Shown piece by piece: positions 1 to 11,371 of a stretch of 64,000 bases of DNA. Made by a program: the position numbers and the translations under genes. The notes beneath the pieces are model-generated. The model made no database searches. It had not been told where the DNA came from and saw only the letters and a list, made by a program, of their open reading frames with translations. Source of the DNA: Deuterostichococcus epilithicus (Eukaryota; Chlorophyta; Trebouxiophyceae; Prasiolales; Stichococcaceae); assembly GCA_033439295.1 (NCBI GenBank), contig JAVTLE010000008.1, positions 186,001 through 250,000 of the forward strand, given 5' to 3'. Within the stretch, counting starts at the first letter, position 1, and each line of letters starts with the position of its first letter.

Positions 1-95
1 CTGCCGGAGCTGATCACATCGTCAGCTGCCTGTCCCCTCGAGATGTACTCCATGGGCTTCAGAGTGCACATCTTGCTCTCTTGTTGCCGCCGCAG

Positions 96-2320
96 GGCCA
101 ACACCCTGGGGCTGCTGGCGCTCATCGCTAACTGCCTGTCCTTCGCGGTGTACCTGCTCATCATGCAGCAGTTCCTGGCACGGCGGGGGCACCCCTTTTC
201 GGCATTCTTCGCAGCTTCTGTTGTCGGCGGCGCAGCGATCACCGCCATCGCATGGCCCGAGTTCTCCCAGGCACGATCTTTGCCCAGCAAACCCCCCGCT
301 ACCGCCCGAAGGGTGCTAAAAGAACCAAATTCCTCTTCCCCAAAGAAGGCAGAGGGCTGAAAATGAGGTCGTTGGCATAGCTGCTGACGGGTGCTGTGAG
401 GCAGGCTCGGCAGCCAGGGGCGGCAGCCTCAGGGAGGCAGGCCCCGCCCAGCCGTGTGGTGCCTAGGGTCAGAGACATGGGTGTGCAGCTCTCCAACGTA
501 GCATTGCATGCTGAGACGAGCACCGTTCGTTTGAATTGTTCGAAGGTGGACTGGGCGGCGGTGCCGGCGGCTGGCTGGGCGGCGCTGCTGTGGGCTGCGT
601 GGGGCACCAGCTTTGCGGCACACAGCGGCATCTGCTGGGCAGTCGGCCGCTGCGCCGCCGTCATACCCTCCATCTACGGCTGCCTCCAGGTGCTTCCTGT
701 GCTACCTCCGTGACATCCTCCATGTACGACTGCCTCCGGGTGGTTCGCATGCATGCTTCCCATCTCCAGGCGGGCCCCGGCCTTGCAGTATGGTCAGCGC
801 AGCAGTCTTGTTTCGTTGCTGTCCCTGGCGGGCGGCAAGACGCTCTGCTCGTGGCGACGGATGGGACCCCACCTGGACCAGGGTGTGTCTGCCAGCTTAC
901 TATTCTTATTCAGGGCAAGCAGCTGATCCCTGTGGTCAGCCGGGGCGGAAGTGACCATCCCGGGGTGGAGCTGCGCATCGGCCCCAGCCGCGGCTGCGAC
1001 CCGCAGCCTGACCCTGCCCTCCTGACCCTGCGCAGCCGCTGCTGACGGCGGGGCTGGCCGCGGCGGTGCTGGGGCAGATGCTCTCGGGGCGCGACGTGGC
1101 GGCGATGGCCATCATCCTGGCCGGCGTGGCGCTCGTCATCCAGTCCAGACTGGCCGAGGACGCCCGCCGGTGCGCTGAGGTTTAGGGTGCGATATTCAGT
1201 GTCTACAGTAGGAGCCCAACATATGTTGCAGGGCCTCGATCGGCACATCCATAAGGTTCGTGTGCCGCCTCCAAGAACCTGCTCCTTCTTGGCCGAGGTT
1301 GTGTCACCAGGGCGGCAGCATCCGAAGCCACCAACGCCAGCGCAGCGTGTCGTGCCGACTCACGCAATCGCTGACATCCGATGCAGGCGGGAGCAGCGCG
1401 CAGAGTACGAGCTGGTAGCGCAGAGCGGCGGCGATGGCAAGGGAGGCGGAGACAGCGGCGGCAGCGCGGCGCGGCCGCTGCGCCGATGCCCCAGCAAGTG
1501 GGCAGTATGCGGTCTCGACTCCACAGGTGGGCAGTATTTCGGTGAAATTCCGGCGTTTGTGACGGTAAGTGCCTGGAAGGCGAAGAGGGTACTGCGAGCG
1601 TGCAAAAACCCTGTGCGCTGCTGGGTGGGACTTTGGCATGGGATTTCTCCATGCGGAGCGCGCAGCTTTGCAGCAAAGCCGTCCTTTCAGCATCCACCCT
1701 GAAAGCAGGGTAAGCCTGTGCCCGGCTGGCTGCGACAAGGGGTGTACCAGGTGCAACCCAGATCAGGGCAGGCTGATGTCAAGCCGCTGGTGGTCATCGG
1801 CCAGCGCTGCGCTCCAAAGCCCAGCACCAAACGTCTAGTGCCGTGCGCCACAGGTCACATGCTGGCGCGAGACACCAACGGCAGTTCGGGCAACCTGGCG
1901 GCGCTGTCAGGTCAGCGCAGCGGCAGCTCCCGGCCCTCGAACCTGCGCAGGGGCGGAGGGCCAGGAGCGCCATGCCCTGGGAACGGCTCGGCAGCAGGCA
2001 GCCGGGAATCTTCTGGCGCAGGCGGCGGCGAGTTCGGCGACGCGGTTTCGGAGATGGATCTGGAGGCAGGCGTACCCGGCGCTAGTGCGGGTTCGCAGGC
2101 CGGCAGGCATACCCGGCAGCGGCAGCCGCCAGCGCCGCCCTGGCGGCTGCGGCTGCCGCAGCTCGCGGGTGGGGTGCCGCGCTGGGCGCCCGGCGGCAGC
2201 AGCAGCGGCAGCGGCACAGGGGGCCAGGCCTGGCACCCGGTGCACAGGGTGGAGAGCGCCGAGGCGGAGCTCGAGGACGAGGGTCTGCAGTTGCTGCCGC
2301 AGCACTGTGCTGATGCGTGA
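96..2320 (+). CDS. EamA/DMT-family membrane transporter, 3' part
   Basis: Partial gene entering from the left edge. Likely a drug/metabolite-type (EamA) carrier in a cellular membrane; substrate unknown. Exons supported by phase: about 96-270, 546-689, 1036-1169, 1387-1526, 1854-2320. Residues from the first exon (TLGLLALIANCLSFAVYLL) and from 1036 on (PLLTAGLAAAVLGQ, then AIILAGVALVIQS) are hydrophobic helices. The join IYGCLQ|PLLTAGLAAAVLG is the typical EamA motif before the penultimate helix. After the last helix a hydrophilic Gly/Ser-rich tail (AEYELVAQSGGD) runs about 200 residues to a TGA at 2318-2320. The donor at 271 is GC (gcacga), which is weak. An alternative end is the in-frame TAG at 1183 if the 1170 donor is not used. 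Family fairly sure, tail less so. Confidence 0.6.
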
Positions 2321-2571
2321 TTTAACCTCGTTGTTGCGGTTGTGCATCATCCGCTTGTACCATGTTTCGGGATCGATTAGAGTCAGTTTCATCTGGGTCT
2401 GCTGGCCAATCTGGATTGTGTCTTGATGTCATCTCCCACGCGGGACTTGACAAGCATACAAGAGACCCACACGGGCACAAACCACGAACGACACTGGAAG
2501 TAAGTCAAGCTACCCATCGGCATGCACCACCTGCGACTTCAGCCAGCAGCTAGCTGCTGTGCGCATACCCA
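2321..2571. other. Intergenic, convergent 3' ends
   Basis: Short spacer between the end of the plus-strand transporter and the end of minus-strand copy A. No gene, RNA or repeat seen. Confidence 0.5.
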
Positions 2572-5500
2572 TCAAATGCAATCCGTAATTGCGAATTCCT
2601 GCTCAGCCTCCGCACTGATGAATGCAGCAGCCTCGCCCACAGCGGCAGCTGCTGCGGCGGCCGCCTTCTTCCGTGCCCTCTTCTGGGCCGCTTTGGACAC
2701 CACCTGGCCGCCGGCTGGCTGCAGCTGCCCCTCCAGGCCCGTCGTGGCCGCCTCCTGCGCGGTGCACGGTCGCTGAACCTGTCACTAACAAATTGCTTGG
2801 GGGCGCCACTTGCATGATACCTGCAGTCGGACACTGTCCCTCTCGGTTCAACAGATGCCGGTGACACATGTGGGTGATGCACGGCAGCAGCTCTCGTGAA
2901 ACAGGCTCACGGGCCTGCAAACATGTAAGAAATCGATCGGCTGTGGGTACCTGCTGTGCCGTCACAGCGCTTGCTGATGCTGCGCCTTCGACGTCTGCCG
3001 CGCACGCTGCTGGCGCCGTGCCATCCCCTCGGTGCAGGCTGCTGTCCCCACCGCTGGCCAGGGCCGCTGACACACCCGCCGCCGCTGGCTCCAGCTGCTG
3101 CCAGGCCTGAGCCGGCAGCCGCTTCCGCAGCGCCGCCTCCATCTGGCACCAGCCTGCCTCGCCGCCTGCGTCCAGCACGGTTCTGGCATCGCTGTGCCCG
3201 GCCACTGCCGCCAGGGTCGCACAGGAATGCGCCAGCGCCTCCTGGGCCAGCACCTGCGGCAGCCGTCTGGCAGCTGCCAGCCACCGCAGGAGCTGGCTGG
3301 CCGCCTCAGCCGCNGNGGCCGCCGCCGCGGCAGCGGGCGGCGAGGTCGGCCGCAGCTCCGGTGCGACGGCCGCCAGGGTGGCCGCGCCGGTCGCCGCCAG
3401 CCGCAGGGCCCGGGCGCTGACCTTCCCGCTCCCGCTGCTGCCGGGTCTGCCGCCGCTCCTCTGGCTGCCGGCGGCCGCCTCGAGGCTGGCGTGCGACACC
3501 GCCGCTGCCACCAGCGCTGCGGTGCTGTCCACCACAGCTGCCGCCACGCCTGCCGGCAGCGGGCCACCCTCCTTGAGGATGTCAGCGGCGGCGCCGCCGG
3601 CGACGGCAAGCGCCTGGCACGCCGCCAGGGTGGCAAAGGCAAAGCTCTTGTCACCCAGCCGCTTGATGTCGCGGAACTGAACCTCGTGCGGCAGCTGCAG
3701 CATCGCCGTGAGGCCCTGTGCAAACCAGATCGGTGAGCTGCACCGAGCTGTGGACACGTGCTTGGGGGTGGGGCCTCCCAGCTGTGTGCCGAAACGTCCC
3801 GGCAGATCACCTGTTGCAGAGGCTCGATAGTTTCCGAGCTGCACGCAGCCGGCATGCCAGCAGCGCCTGGGCAGAGCTTGCATAGGCAAGACAGAGCAGG
3901 TCGGGCCGACCGGCTGCGCCGCCGTCAAGAGCACGAGCCTCAGACCACATTCCAGACCCTACAAACGCACCAGCCGACAGGATCCCGGTGCATCATGCAG
4001 CCGAAAGCCGCGAGCTCCATATGTCCAAAATCCCAGAGCGATAGTTCACCTGCAGCGCGCCGTGATTCACCAGGTGACCCAGGGTTCTGGCCACCGTCGC
4101 GCCGCCGCCGCCGCCGCTGCAAGCGGGCTCCCAGCAGGCGGCGCCGCACAGCTGCAATGCCGTCGATGCCAGCAGGTCGGCTGCCGCCTTGGCCAGCATC
4201 GACGCGTGCGGCAGCAGCAGGCGATTGGCGGGATCTGGCGCATCATCGTCGTCATCGAGCAGCTGCAGTAGGAGGAACTGCGGACTCAGGCGCGATCACA
4301 TGGAGAACCCTGCATGTCCTCTTCCGAGGGCAGGCTCGTGTTCAACAGTCGAGGCCGATTCCTGTGTGTGCTGCAACCTGGCGACAACTTGAGAAACCCC
4401 CTCGGAGATGACGCTCAACGCTGATGTGCAAGGCTGCGACGGCACGGTTCGAGGGCGGCCGGCGCACACCTGGATGCTTGCTTTAGTCTGCAGCATCCGC
4501 ATGCCGGCCTCGCATCGGCACGCTTCCAGCAGGCCGACCAGGATCTGCGCCGGCAGGCGCAGCCGGTCCTCCAGCACGGCATTGTTGCCGCCCGCACCGG
4601 CAGCCGTCGCAGGGTCTTGGTCGCATGTCGTGCTTAGCAGCAGAGCCAGGAGCATGGCCACGGGAGCCGCCGCGCAGGCATGCGCCGGGCCTGCCGGCTT
4701 GTCAGCCCAGCGGCGGCGCAGGTGGCCGGCNAGCCGGCGGCGGAACGCGGCGCGCTCGGCCGCCGACGCCGCCCGCATCGCCGCGTCCAGCAGCTGCCCC
4801 GGGCCCTGCGTCCGCCACAGCACATCTGCGGCGTCCTGCCCTGCAGCCGGCGCCGCCACCGCTGCCGCCAGCCGGTCGATCATCGCCAGCGCACCGGCGG
4901 CGGCGTCTCTCGGCAGCCGGCCGCCGAGGGTATCAAGCACCAGTCCAACGGCCAGCAGCGCCTGCGTCTGGGCAAGATCCAGCGCCACTTCTCCCACGCG
5001 CTCCGGACCCGCCCCCGCCGCCGCCGCCGCCGCCGCCGCCCCGCCGCTGGGCCTCCGCCCGGTCTCATTGTGTGAAAGCCCCGACCACAATGCACCCCCC
5101 AGGCTGCCAGCGACAGGCCGCCGCGCCGCACACCTGCTAGCGTGTCCGCCAGGCGGTCGGCCAGGGCTAGGCCTGCCGACAGCAGCTCGGCGCGGGACTC
5201 CGTCAGCCGCGCCGCCGCGGGGTGTGCTGCAGCGTGCAGCAGCAGCGCTGCGCATACCTGCGCCTGCCGCGCATGCAGCTCTCTGCACGCGAGCGAGTGA
5301 GGCAAGAATTCGGAATTCAGGATGCTCACACTTGCAGCAGCGCTGTCAAGGTGCAGGCAAGGAGCAGCTGCAGCATTCGAGAACGGTGAGGTGAGTGGTC
5401 TCAGAACCTTGCTGTCAAGAAGGCAGCTAGTAGGACACTTGCAGCAAATTGGTGTTTGTAAGCACTTCAGCTGCACGAGCAGGGGATGCAACCGGAAAGG

Positions 5501-6600
5501 CAGCACCTGGCCCCTCGGATCTGCCCTGCAAGCCTGGCTGTGCACGAGGCAAGTCACGGGTTTCAGCAGGTGCAAGCCACACAAGATTGGCCGCACGTCG
5601 TGATCGGCGCGGCCGCTGCCGCCGCCGCCGCGCAGGCGGCGGGCGCCAAGTGGCTGGTGGCGACCAGCCTGGCTGCTTCTGTCTCCTCCCGCGCCAGTTC
5701 GCCTTCCAGCATGGATGCCGGCTGCGCCGGGGGCTTGAGGAGGGCGAGCACGAGCAGCGGCAGGGTGTCGGGTTTTATCAGCGCGGCGGCTTTCAGCACC
5801 GCCGGCCGCCTGCGGCGCGTGTCAACCCGTGGAGAGTGGAGGAGACACTGTCAGATACAGGGCAGAGTCTCAGCTGGAGATCGGCAGCGGCCGCCACTTT
5901 AGGCAGAGAGCCACCAGCATCAAGGGCGAGGGCAAGGGCCCCCCATGTAGGATGGCACCCGAAGCCATAAGTGCGCCTGACACTGCAGAACAGCACGAAA
6001 TCGGACAGCAACCTGCTGGCCACGTGCAGCTGCCATCACACAGCAGGGTTTCTGTCCAGACGGAAAGACAGAAACAGTATCCCCAGGAGGATGAACACGC
6101 AACACCCGCACCGCGCAGCCGCCGCAAAGAGCGCTGTGTGCTCCAGCAGCTCGGCAGCCATGATGCCGTACGCCCTGGGTTCGACATCGTGGTCCACGAG
6201 CAGCGCAAGCGCGGCCAGGGCGGCTGCCGCGAGGTCGACCACCTCGCTCCGCAGCAGCCACAGCGGCAGCGCCAATCTGACCCGCCCGGCTTCGCCGCCA
6301 CCACCCTGTGTCCCGGCAGGGGCGGCGGTTGACCTGCAGGCACAACTACCTGTAGGCATGGCACCTGGAAGTCTGCAGGGTGCCGCACAGGGCTACACAT
6401 GTGGCATAGCAGGGGTCGCACCTGCGCTGGAAAGAGATGCCAGCCGCCAGGAGCTGCTCCGGCCACCGGCTGGCCGGCACAGCAATGAGGTCGAGATGCA
6501 GCCGCGCCTGCAATGTCCTGGCGCCGGCGCTGGCGCCCAGCGCCTCTACGAGTTTGTTGACGTCGCGCGACCTGCGATGTCGCCAGGGTCGGTTGGCCCT
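2572..6600 (-). CDS. Ala-rich helical-repeat protein, paralogue copy A
   Basis: Function not recognised. Exons with matching phase: 2572-2778 (last), 2951-3715, 4050-4262, 4470 to about 5056; further exons near 5133-5290, 5590-5815, 6090-6335 and 6430-6560. The 5' end is not resolved. The product is a long string of Ala/Leu amphipathic helices, ARM/HEAT-like in texture (for example DVNKLVEALGASAGARTLQA near the N-terminus). The C-terminal exon ends in a basic stretch (SKAAQKRARKK) followed by poly-Ala. Segments align with copy B: RPAVLKAAALIKPDTLPLLV versus RPAVLDAVAAIKPDALPLLV, and LPAQAWQQLEPAAAGVSAAL versus LPPKAWQQLEPAAAEVTAAL. N bases at 3314, 3316 and 4731 fall in exons. A nuclear transport-receptor-like solenoid is possible but unproven. 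Coding status is strong, exact model partial. Confidence 0.6.
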
Positions 6601-7138
6601 GCACCTCAGAAGAAACAACCGAAAGGGAAGCGGTGCAAAGAAGGGCGTCACCTGTGGGTTGACTGTGCCATGATGAGCTTTCCTGCAGATCTCTGATCCA
6701 CTTGATGATCAACGCTGAGGACTGTCAGCAAGGTGCAAACAGTCCATGCATTCGCACGACATCTGAAACAACTCCGACTGTCTGTTTGGCTGGTGCAGTT
6801 CGCGCTGACAGAGCGGACACCACAGCAAACAGCGAGCAAAAGCCATATGAATACGCAGCAATCAGCATGCAGAATTGCGAAAGACTGGCACACAGCTGGG
6901 AGGTGTTCTCCACGTGGACACAGGTCACGTGCCTGTATTGCAACGCCCTGCACCCTGACACCGTTCTCTGCCCTCTTGCTGAACAGCAGAGCAATCAATC
7001 AGCTTGCAACGTCCGCTGATCCGTCTCTTTCAAGGTACACGACATGCTGCAGAAACCCCAAGCTCCATGCGCAAGGGGTGCGCACAAGAAACATCTTGCC
7101 GTCGGCGAGCCAGCACAGTTTCGTCGCTGTCCACTCCA

Positions 7139-10100
7139 TCATGAATTGCATCCGAACGCGCCGCTGCCTAGTCCATCCACATCCGCAGGCTCCCCAGCAG
7201 CGCCCTTTGTGCCTCCGGCTGCCTGCCCAGCAGCAGCGGCTGTTTTCTGCGCGCGCTTCAGCGCCGCCCTCGTTGGCCGCTGGCTGCCTGCTGGCAGGTC
7301 CTGCCCCGGTGCCTGCAGCAGCAGCCCTGGTGATCACGACGATGGTCCTGGAACGTCGACACGCCAGTGGGGCACACCTGGTAAGAGAGTGCCGGCTTCC
7401 CAGGAACACCCACTCACTGTCATCGCGCGTGCAGAGACAGGCAAGTGCACCATGTTGAGTCGGTTGTCGATCTGCACCTGCGCTGGGGTGACTGGCCTTG
7501 GCGCGCCGCCGCCGGCAGCCGCCGCTGCAGCGCCCACCGCCGGCTGCCGACTGCGCCCGCCGTCCGCCAGAGCTGCCGTCACTTCCGCTGCCGCCGGCTC
7601 CAGCTGCTGCCAGGCTTTTGGCGGCAGCCGCTGCCGCACCGCCGCCGCCGAGGGCCGCCCATGCGTCTGCGTGCGGTGCCGCTGCCGCCGGTGCTGCGCA
7701 GGCGTCCTCCATCGCCAGCTGAACTACGGCCGCCGGCATCCGCCTGGCCTCTGCCAGCGCCTGCAGCAGCAGGACAGCCGCCTGCACATCTGGGGCCGCC
7801 GCGGGCGACGCCCGCGCCGCCCCCGGCCGCAGCGCTGGGACCACAGCTGCCAGGACGGCCGCCCCGGTTGCAGCCAGCCGGAGAAAAGCCTGCATGCTGA
7901 AGCCGCCCCGGCCGCCGCCGCCGCCGCCGCTGCTGCCTGGGCTGCCGCCCGCCTGCTGCTTGCCTGCGCCGCCGGCCCCTTCGCCCAATCGTGTTGCCGC
8001 CGCCACCACCGCCGCCACGCCCTGCACCACTGCTGCCATCACGTCGGCCCGCAGCAGGTAGCCGTCATCCAGCAAGTCGGCGGCGGCGCCGCCGGCCGCC
8101 GCAAGCGCGTGACACGCCGTCGTGGTGCAGTGAAAGCACTAAAGGCCCTACACGATGAACAGGTATAAAATGTTGCAGCCGGGAAAGAGAAGGGGCACAG
8201 GCGCCACACCAGACCTGCACAGGGGCACAGGACTGCAGCCGCAAGCCGGCGGCACTGCCGCTCAGTGTGCCGCGGCCCATGAGGATGGCCGAAGGCAGCG
8301 CAAGGCGGTCGTGCAACACCCCAGCGGCGCCGCCGGGGCCGCCCGCCGCCGCCGCCGATGCCGTCGGGGCCGGCAGCGGGTCGTGCGAGGTCACAGTGCT
8401 CAGGGTGTGCGCCAGCACCATCGCCGCAGAATTCGCCGTGGCCATGGCGGCTGGCGCCGCGCCGCGCTGCCTGCCCCAGAGCTCACACAGGCCGTCAGCC
8501 AGCTGCTGGCACAGCGATGCGCGGCCGGCGGCTGGCGCCGCTGCGACAGCCAGCTCCAGCAGCTCTTCGTTGCCCCAGATCGACCACAGCGCCTCGACCG
8601 CGTGGGGTGCGGGCAGCAGCGCCGCCGCTGCCACGGCCGCCAGCCGGCCCACCGCCGCCAGCGCTGGCGCGGCGGCGGCGGGCGGCAGCTGCGGGCGGCT
8701 TCTCCCCGGCAGCGAATCACGTGTTACCATCTGGGTGAGGGGCTGGATTTGACGCTGCGCCTTCCTCTTTATCTGTGCATCCAGCGGCGACGCCGCGGCT
8801 GCCGGTGCCATGGCATGCTGGTCCCGACGCGCGCGCGGGATGGCTTGCGGGCTGCGCACAGTGGCCGCCGCACAGGCCCAAGGTACAATCGGATGGCCGC
8901 TCCGATCCAGGGCTTCCAAACTGGCCGCCAGGTGCTCCAACAGCGCAAGGCCACCCAGGACCACATCGCCGCGGCCGTCCGTCAGGTCCGCTGCTGCCGG
9001 GGGATGTGCCGTATGCAGCAGGAGCGCCGCGCATGCATTTGCCTGCTAAAAGTGCACCTCCGCTGCACATACGAAACCACACAGTGACCAGTTCGGCTTG
9101 CTGCTTGGTGAGATGGCGGGGTGAGGCAGAAAGGATGACACATCGGCATGTGACGGGTGCAGCACCTGCGCGTCTACCCAGTGGACGCTGCGCTCGGCCG
9201 GCTCCGGGGACTTTCAGCGAGCTGGCGGCAAGACACAACTGCAGAGTGCCCCATGACAGGGGTCACAATATACACTTTCAAGCCGAATGACACTGCAGCT
9301 GCCGTGTCACAGACGAGAGGTTGCATTATGCAGAACCACATGTGGAGGACCGGCCAGTGTTAATGGCGTCCTGCCTCGTCATGTTCACTGCGGCGGCCAC
9401 CGCCGCATGGCACGCGGCTGGCGCAAGCAGGCGTCGGGCGGCATAGAAAAGCCCCCTTCATCGCCCTCGGAACCATCCGACTGTCGATTGCCGCGTGGTC
9501 CACGACCCTGACGACGGGGTCCAGGCACCCCAGGACGAGCAGCGGCAGCGCGTCAGGCTTTATTGCCGCCACGGCATCGAGCACCGCGGGCCGCCTGCGG
9601 CATGATCGCGGATGTTTAAGAGTCGTGCAAGCTTGACTGCACCGGCGACAAGCGCCAACACCTGATGTCTAGGCGCCGCGCACGGCCCAGGTGCAATTGG
9701 GGCATGTAGGCATGTAGGAGGCACGGCCAAGTGGCGAGAGTGCCCGCAGCTCAGGCCGGCAGTCTCGGTGCCAGCCTGAGCTGCGGCCACTGCCAGCTTG
9801 ATTGTAGTTTGCACTTGATGTGTTAACGCTGTGGTGATGGCATTTGCAGGCCAGGTTCCGAAGGTAGTCGCTGCTAGGAACTCGAGACGCACCCCGAATT
9901 TGAGCGCAATCACATGCGCGTGCGGCACTGCTTGGATCGGACGCTCAAGAGGCAGGAAGTCCTGCTTACCTCAGTGCTGCCGCGACGAGCGACCCATGCG
10001 CCTGTAGAAGGTCCACCGTGACGGCATATATGATGTGGTCGGCGTCGCCGTCGAGCCACAGGGAAAGTGCTGCGAGTGAAGTCGCCGCCAGGTAGACGTC

Positions 10101-10340
10101 GTCGCATTCAAGCAGCCACAGCAGCCATGATGCCGCCTCGGCGGGAATCCTGAAGCGCAGCGATGTCACCTCGAACGGCGTACTTCGACCGCAGGCTGAC
10201 TGCAACGTTTGTTGGAGCGCATCTCGGAGGAAGCACAGCACCGTTGAATAGCCACTGCAGAGCCTCGCGACAGGGAGCATGGCGCCTTTGAACCGACCGC
10301 GCAGCGCCTGGCTACACACCTCCTCGTTGGGGGCTGCAGT
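7139..10340 (-). CDS. Ala-rich helical-repeat protein, paralogue copy B
   Basis: Paralogue of copy A in the same orientation, about 0.5 kb upstream of it. The last exon 7139-7312 (phase 0) encodes LKRAQKTAAAAG and ends GCNS-stop. Other exons lie near 7495-8110, 8190-8760, 8800-9060, 9360-9600 and 9970-10330. Matches to A recur in order: ANACAALLLHTAHPPAAADL versus AQVCAALLLHAAAHPAAARL, LHDRLALPSAILM versus LEDRLRLPAQILV, and LAAAGGAAADLL versus LAVAGGAAADIL. The N-terminal exon has LAATSLAALSLWLDG, equivalent to LAAAALAALALLVDH in A. It is shorter than A and has lost some segments. The order of shared blocks argues for tandem duplication followed by strong divergence. Function unknown; start codon not fixed. 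Confidence 0.6.
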
Positions 10341-11371
10341 CTTGACTCGAGAGGTGATGAGAGCACCTGGACTGTGTTGAGTCGTAACTGAGGTCCAGCA
10401 GACGCTGCGGCTGCTGCTTGAGTCGCACCAAGTTCTGACTGACTGACTGTCTGACTGAGGTTCAGCGCGGCATTCCAAGGCTGCGCGGTAGCGTTCCGCG
10501 TGGCAGCGTATGGGACAGGGGGGGGGATGATCGGAACTTGCAGGCCGCTCTCAGGAGCCGAAGGTCGTTTGCCTGGCACAGTGTTGCACGTGCTAAATAT
10601 ACTACAACCAGTACCGCAGAACCAGCTACCATATGATCGTTGCTCAGAGCTTCTTGTCGCCCTTAGACATACGAGTTATACGAGACTTCAGGGTTTCGTT
10701 CACGCGCGGCGCCTGCACTCCGACATGCAGCAGCAAGAGGCCACTGCTGCTGCTGCTCTGCTCAGCGTCCTCGCAACGATGCTGCTGCTGTTGCTGTTGC
10801 TGCTGCAGCAGCAGGAAGGTCAAAGCATTGTGGATCGAGAATGCGGCCCTCAAGGAGGTGGGCCAGTACCTGAGCAACCCCATTCCCACCGACCATTGAC
10901 ACAAGTGCGCACTAGCCCCGCGAACGCACACACGAACACCGTGCCCTTACCCATCGCTATGACTTCCAGTGGCGTCCTAGCCAGGACTGTCGTGGGGAGC
11001 TTTGACGAAGCCGTCCGCAGCGCCGCCCTTCTTGTCGATGAGCACGTCCATGTGTCCCATTGTGTCTTCGCCTGCTTCGTCCGACACCACGACGCCGTTG
11101 ATCTTCACCTGCATGCCGTCAAGCCAACACCTCCAGGATTGCAAGGATGTTAGACCCACAAGAAGCTGCTCTGGCGGGGGCAGACATGATGTGCAACGAC
11201 AGCACTGTGCGCGCGGCCGCCTGCGGGCACTTGGTAAGCGCATCTGCGGGACGCCCGTCGTCGCATGCCTGTCCTCAGATTGGAGCGACACTGAGCCGGG
11301 CCGTTGTGTGGCCAATGTCGAGCTGCGACAAGCTCTGCCCTTAGTTGCAGCCCGTCCTGGCTGAGCGATTC
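10341..11371. other. Spacer between copy B and SGNH hydrolase gene
   Basis: Holds a CTG/CAG run near 10784-10812 and one isolated minus-strand open segment (about 10977-11130) listed separately. Several mutually overlapping open frames exist because of GC content; none can be tied to a family. Confidence 0.4.
10977..11130 (-). CDS. Possible last exon of an unidentified protein
   Basis: A minus-strand open frame after a plausible acceptor (catgcag) reads VKINGVVVSDEAGEDTMGHM, then MDVLIDKKGG, and ends with a stop just after DSPG. The composition is protein-like (mixed charge, few low-complexity runs), unlike its overlapping frames. No upstream exon was found that joins it convincingly. It might be an alternative 3' exon of the SGNH gene, a remnant, or the end of a small gene. 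No function can be given. Confidence 0.25.

Noticed and set aside
2603-3934. One continuous 443-residue frame on minus as the whole copy A 3' end
   Set aside because: The real C-terminal exon is in another frame (2572-2778) joined by a phase-0 splice at 2951; the continuous frame runs through that intron.
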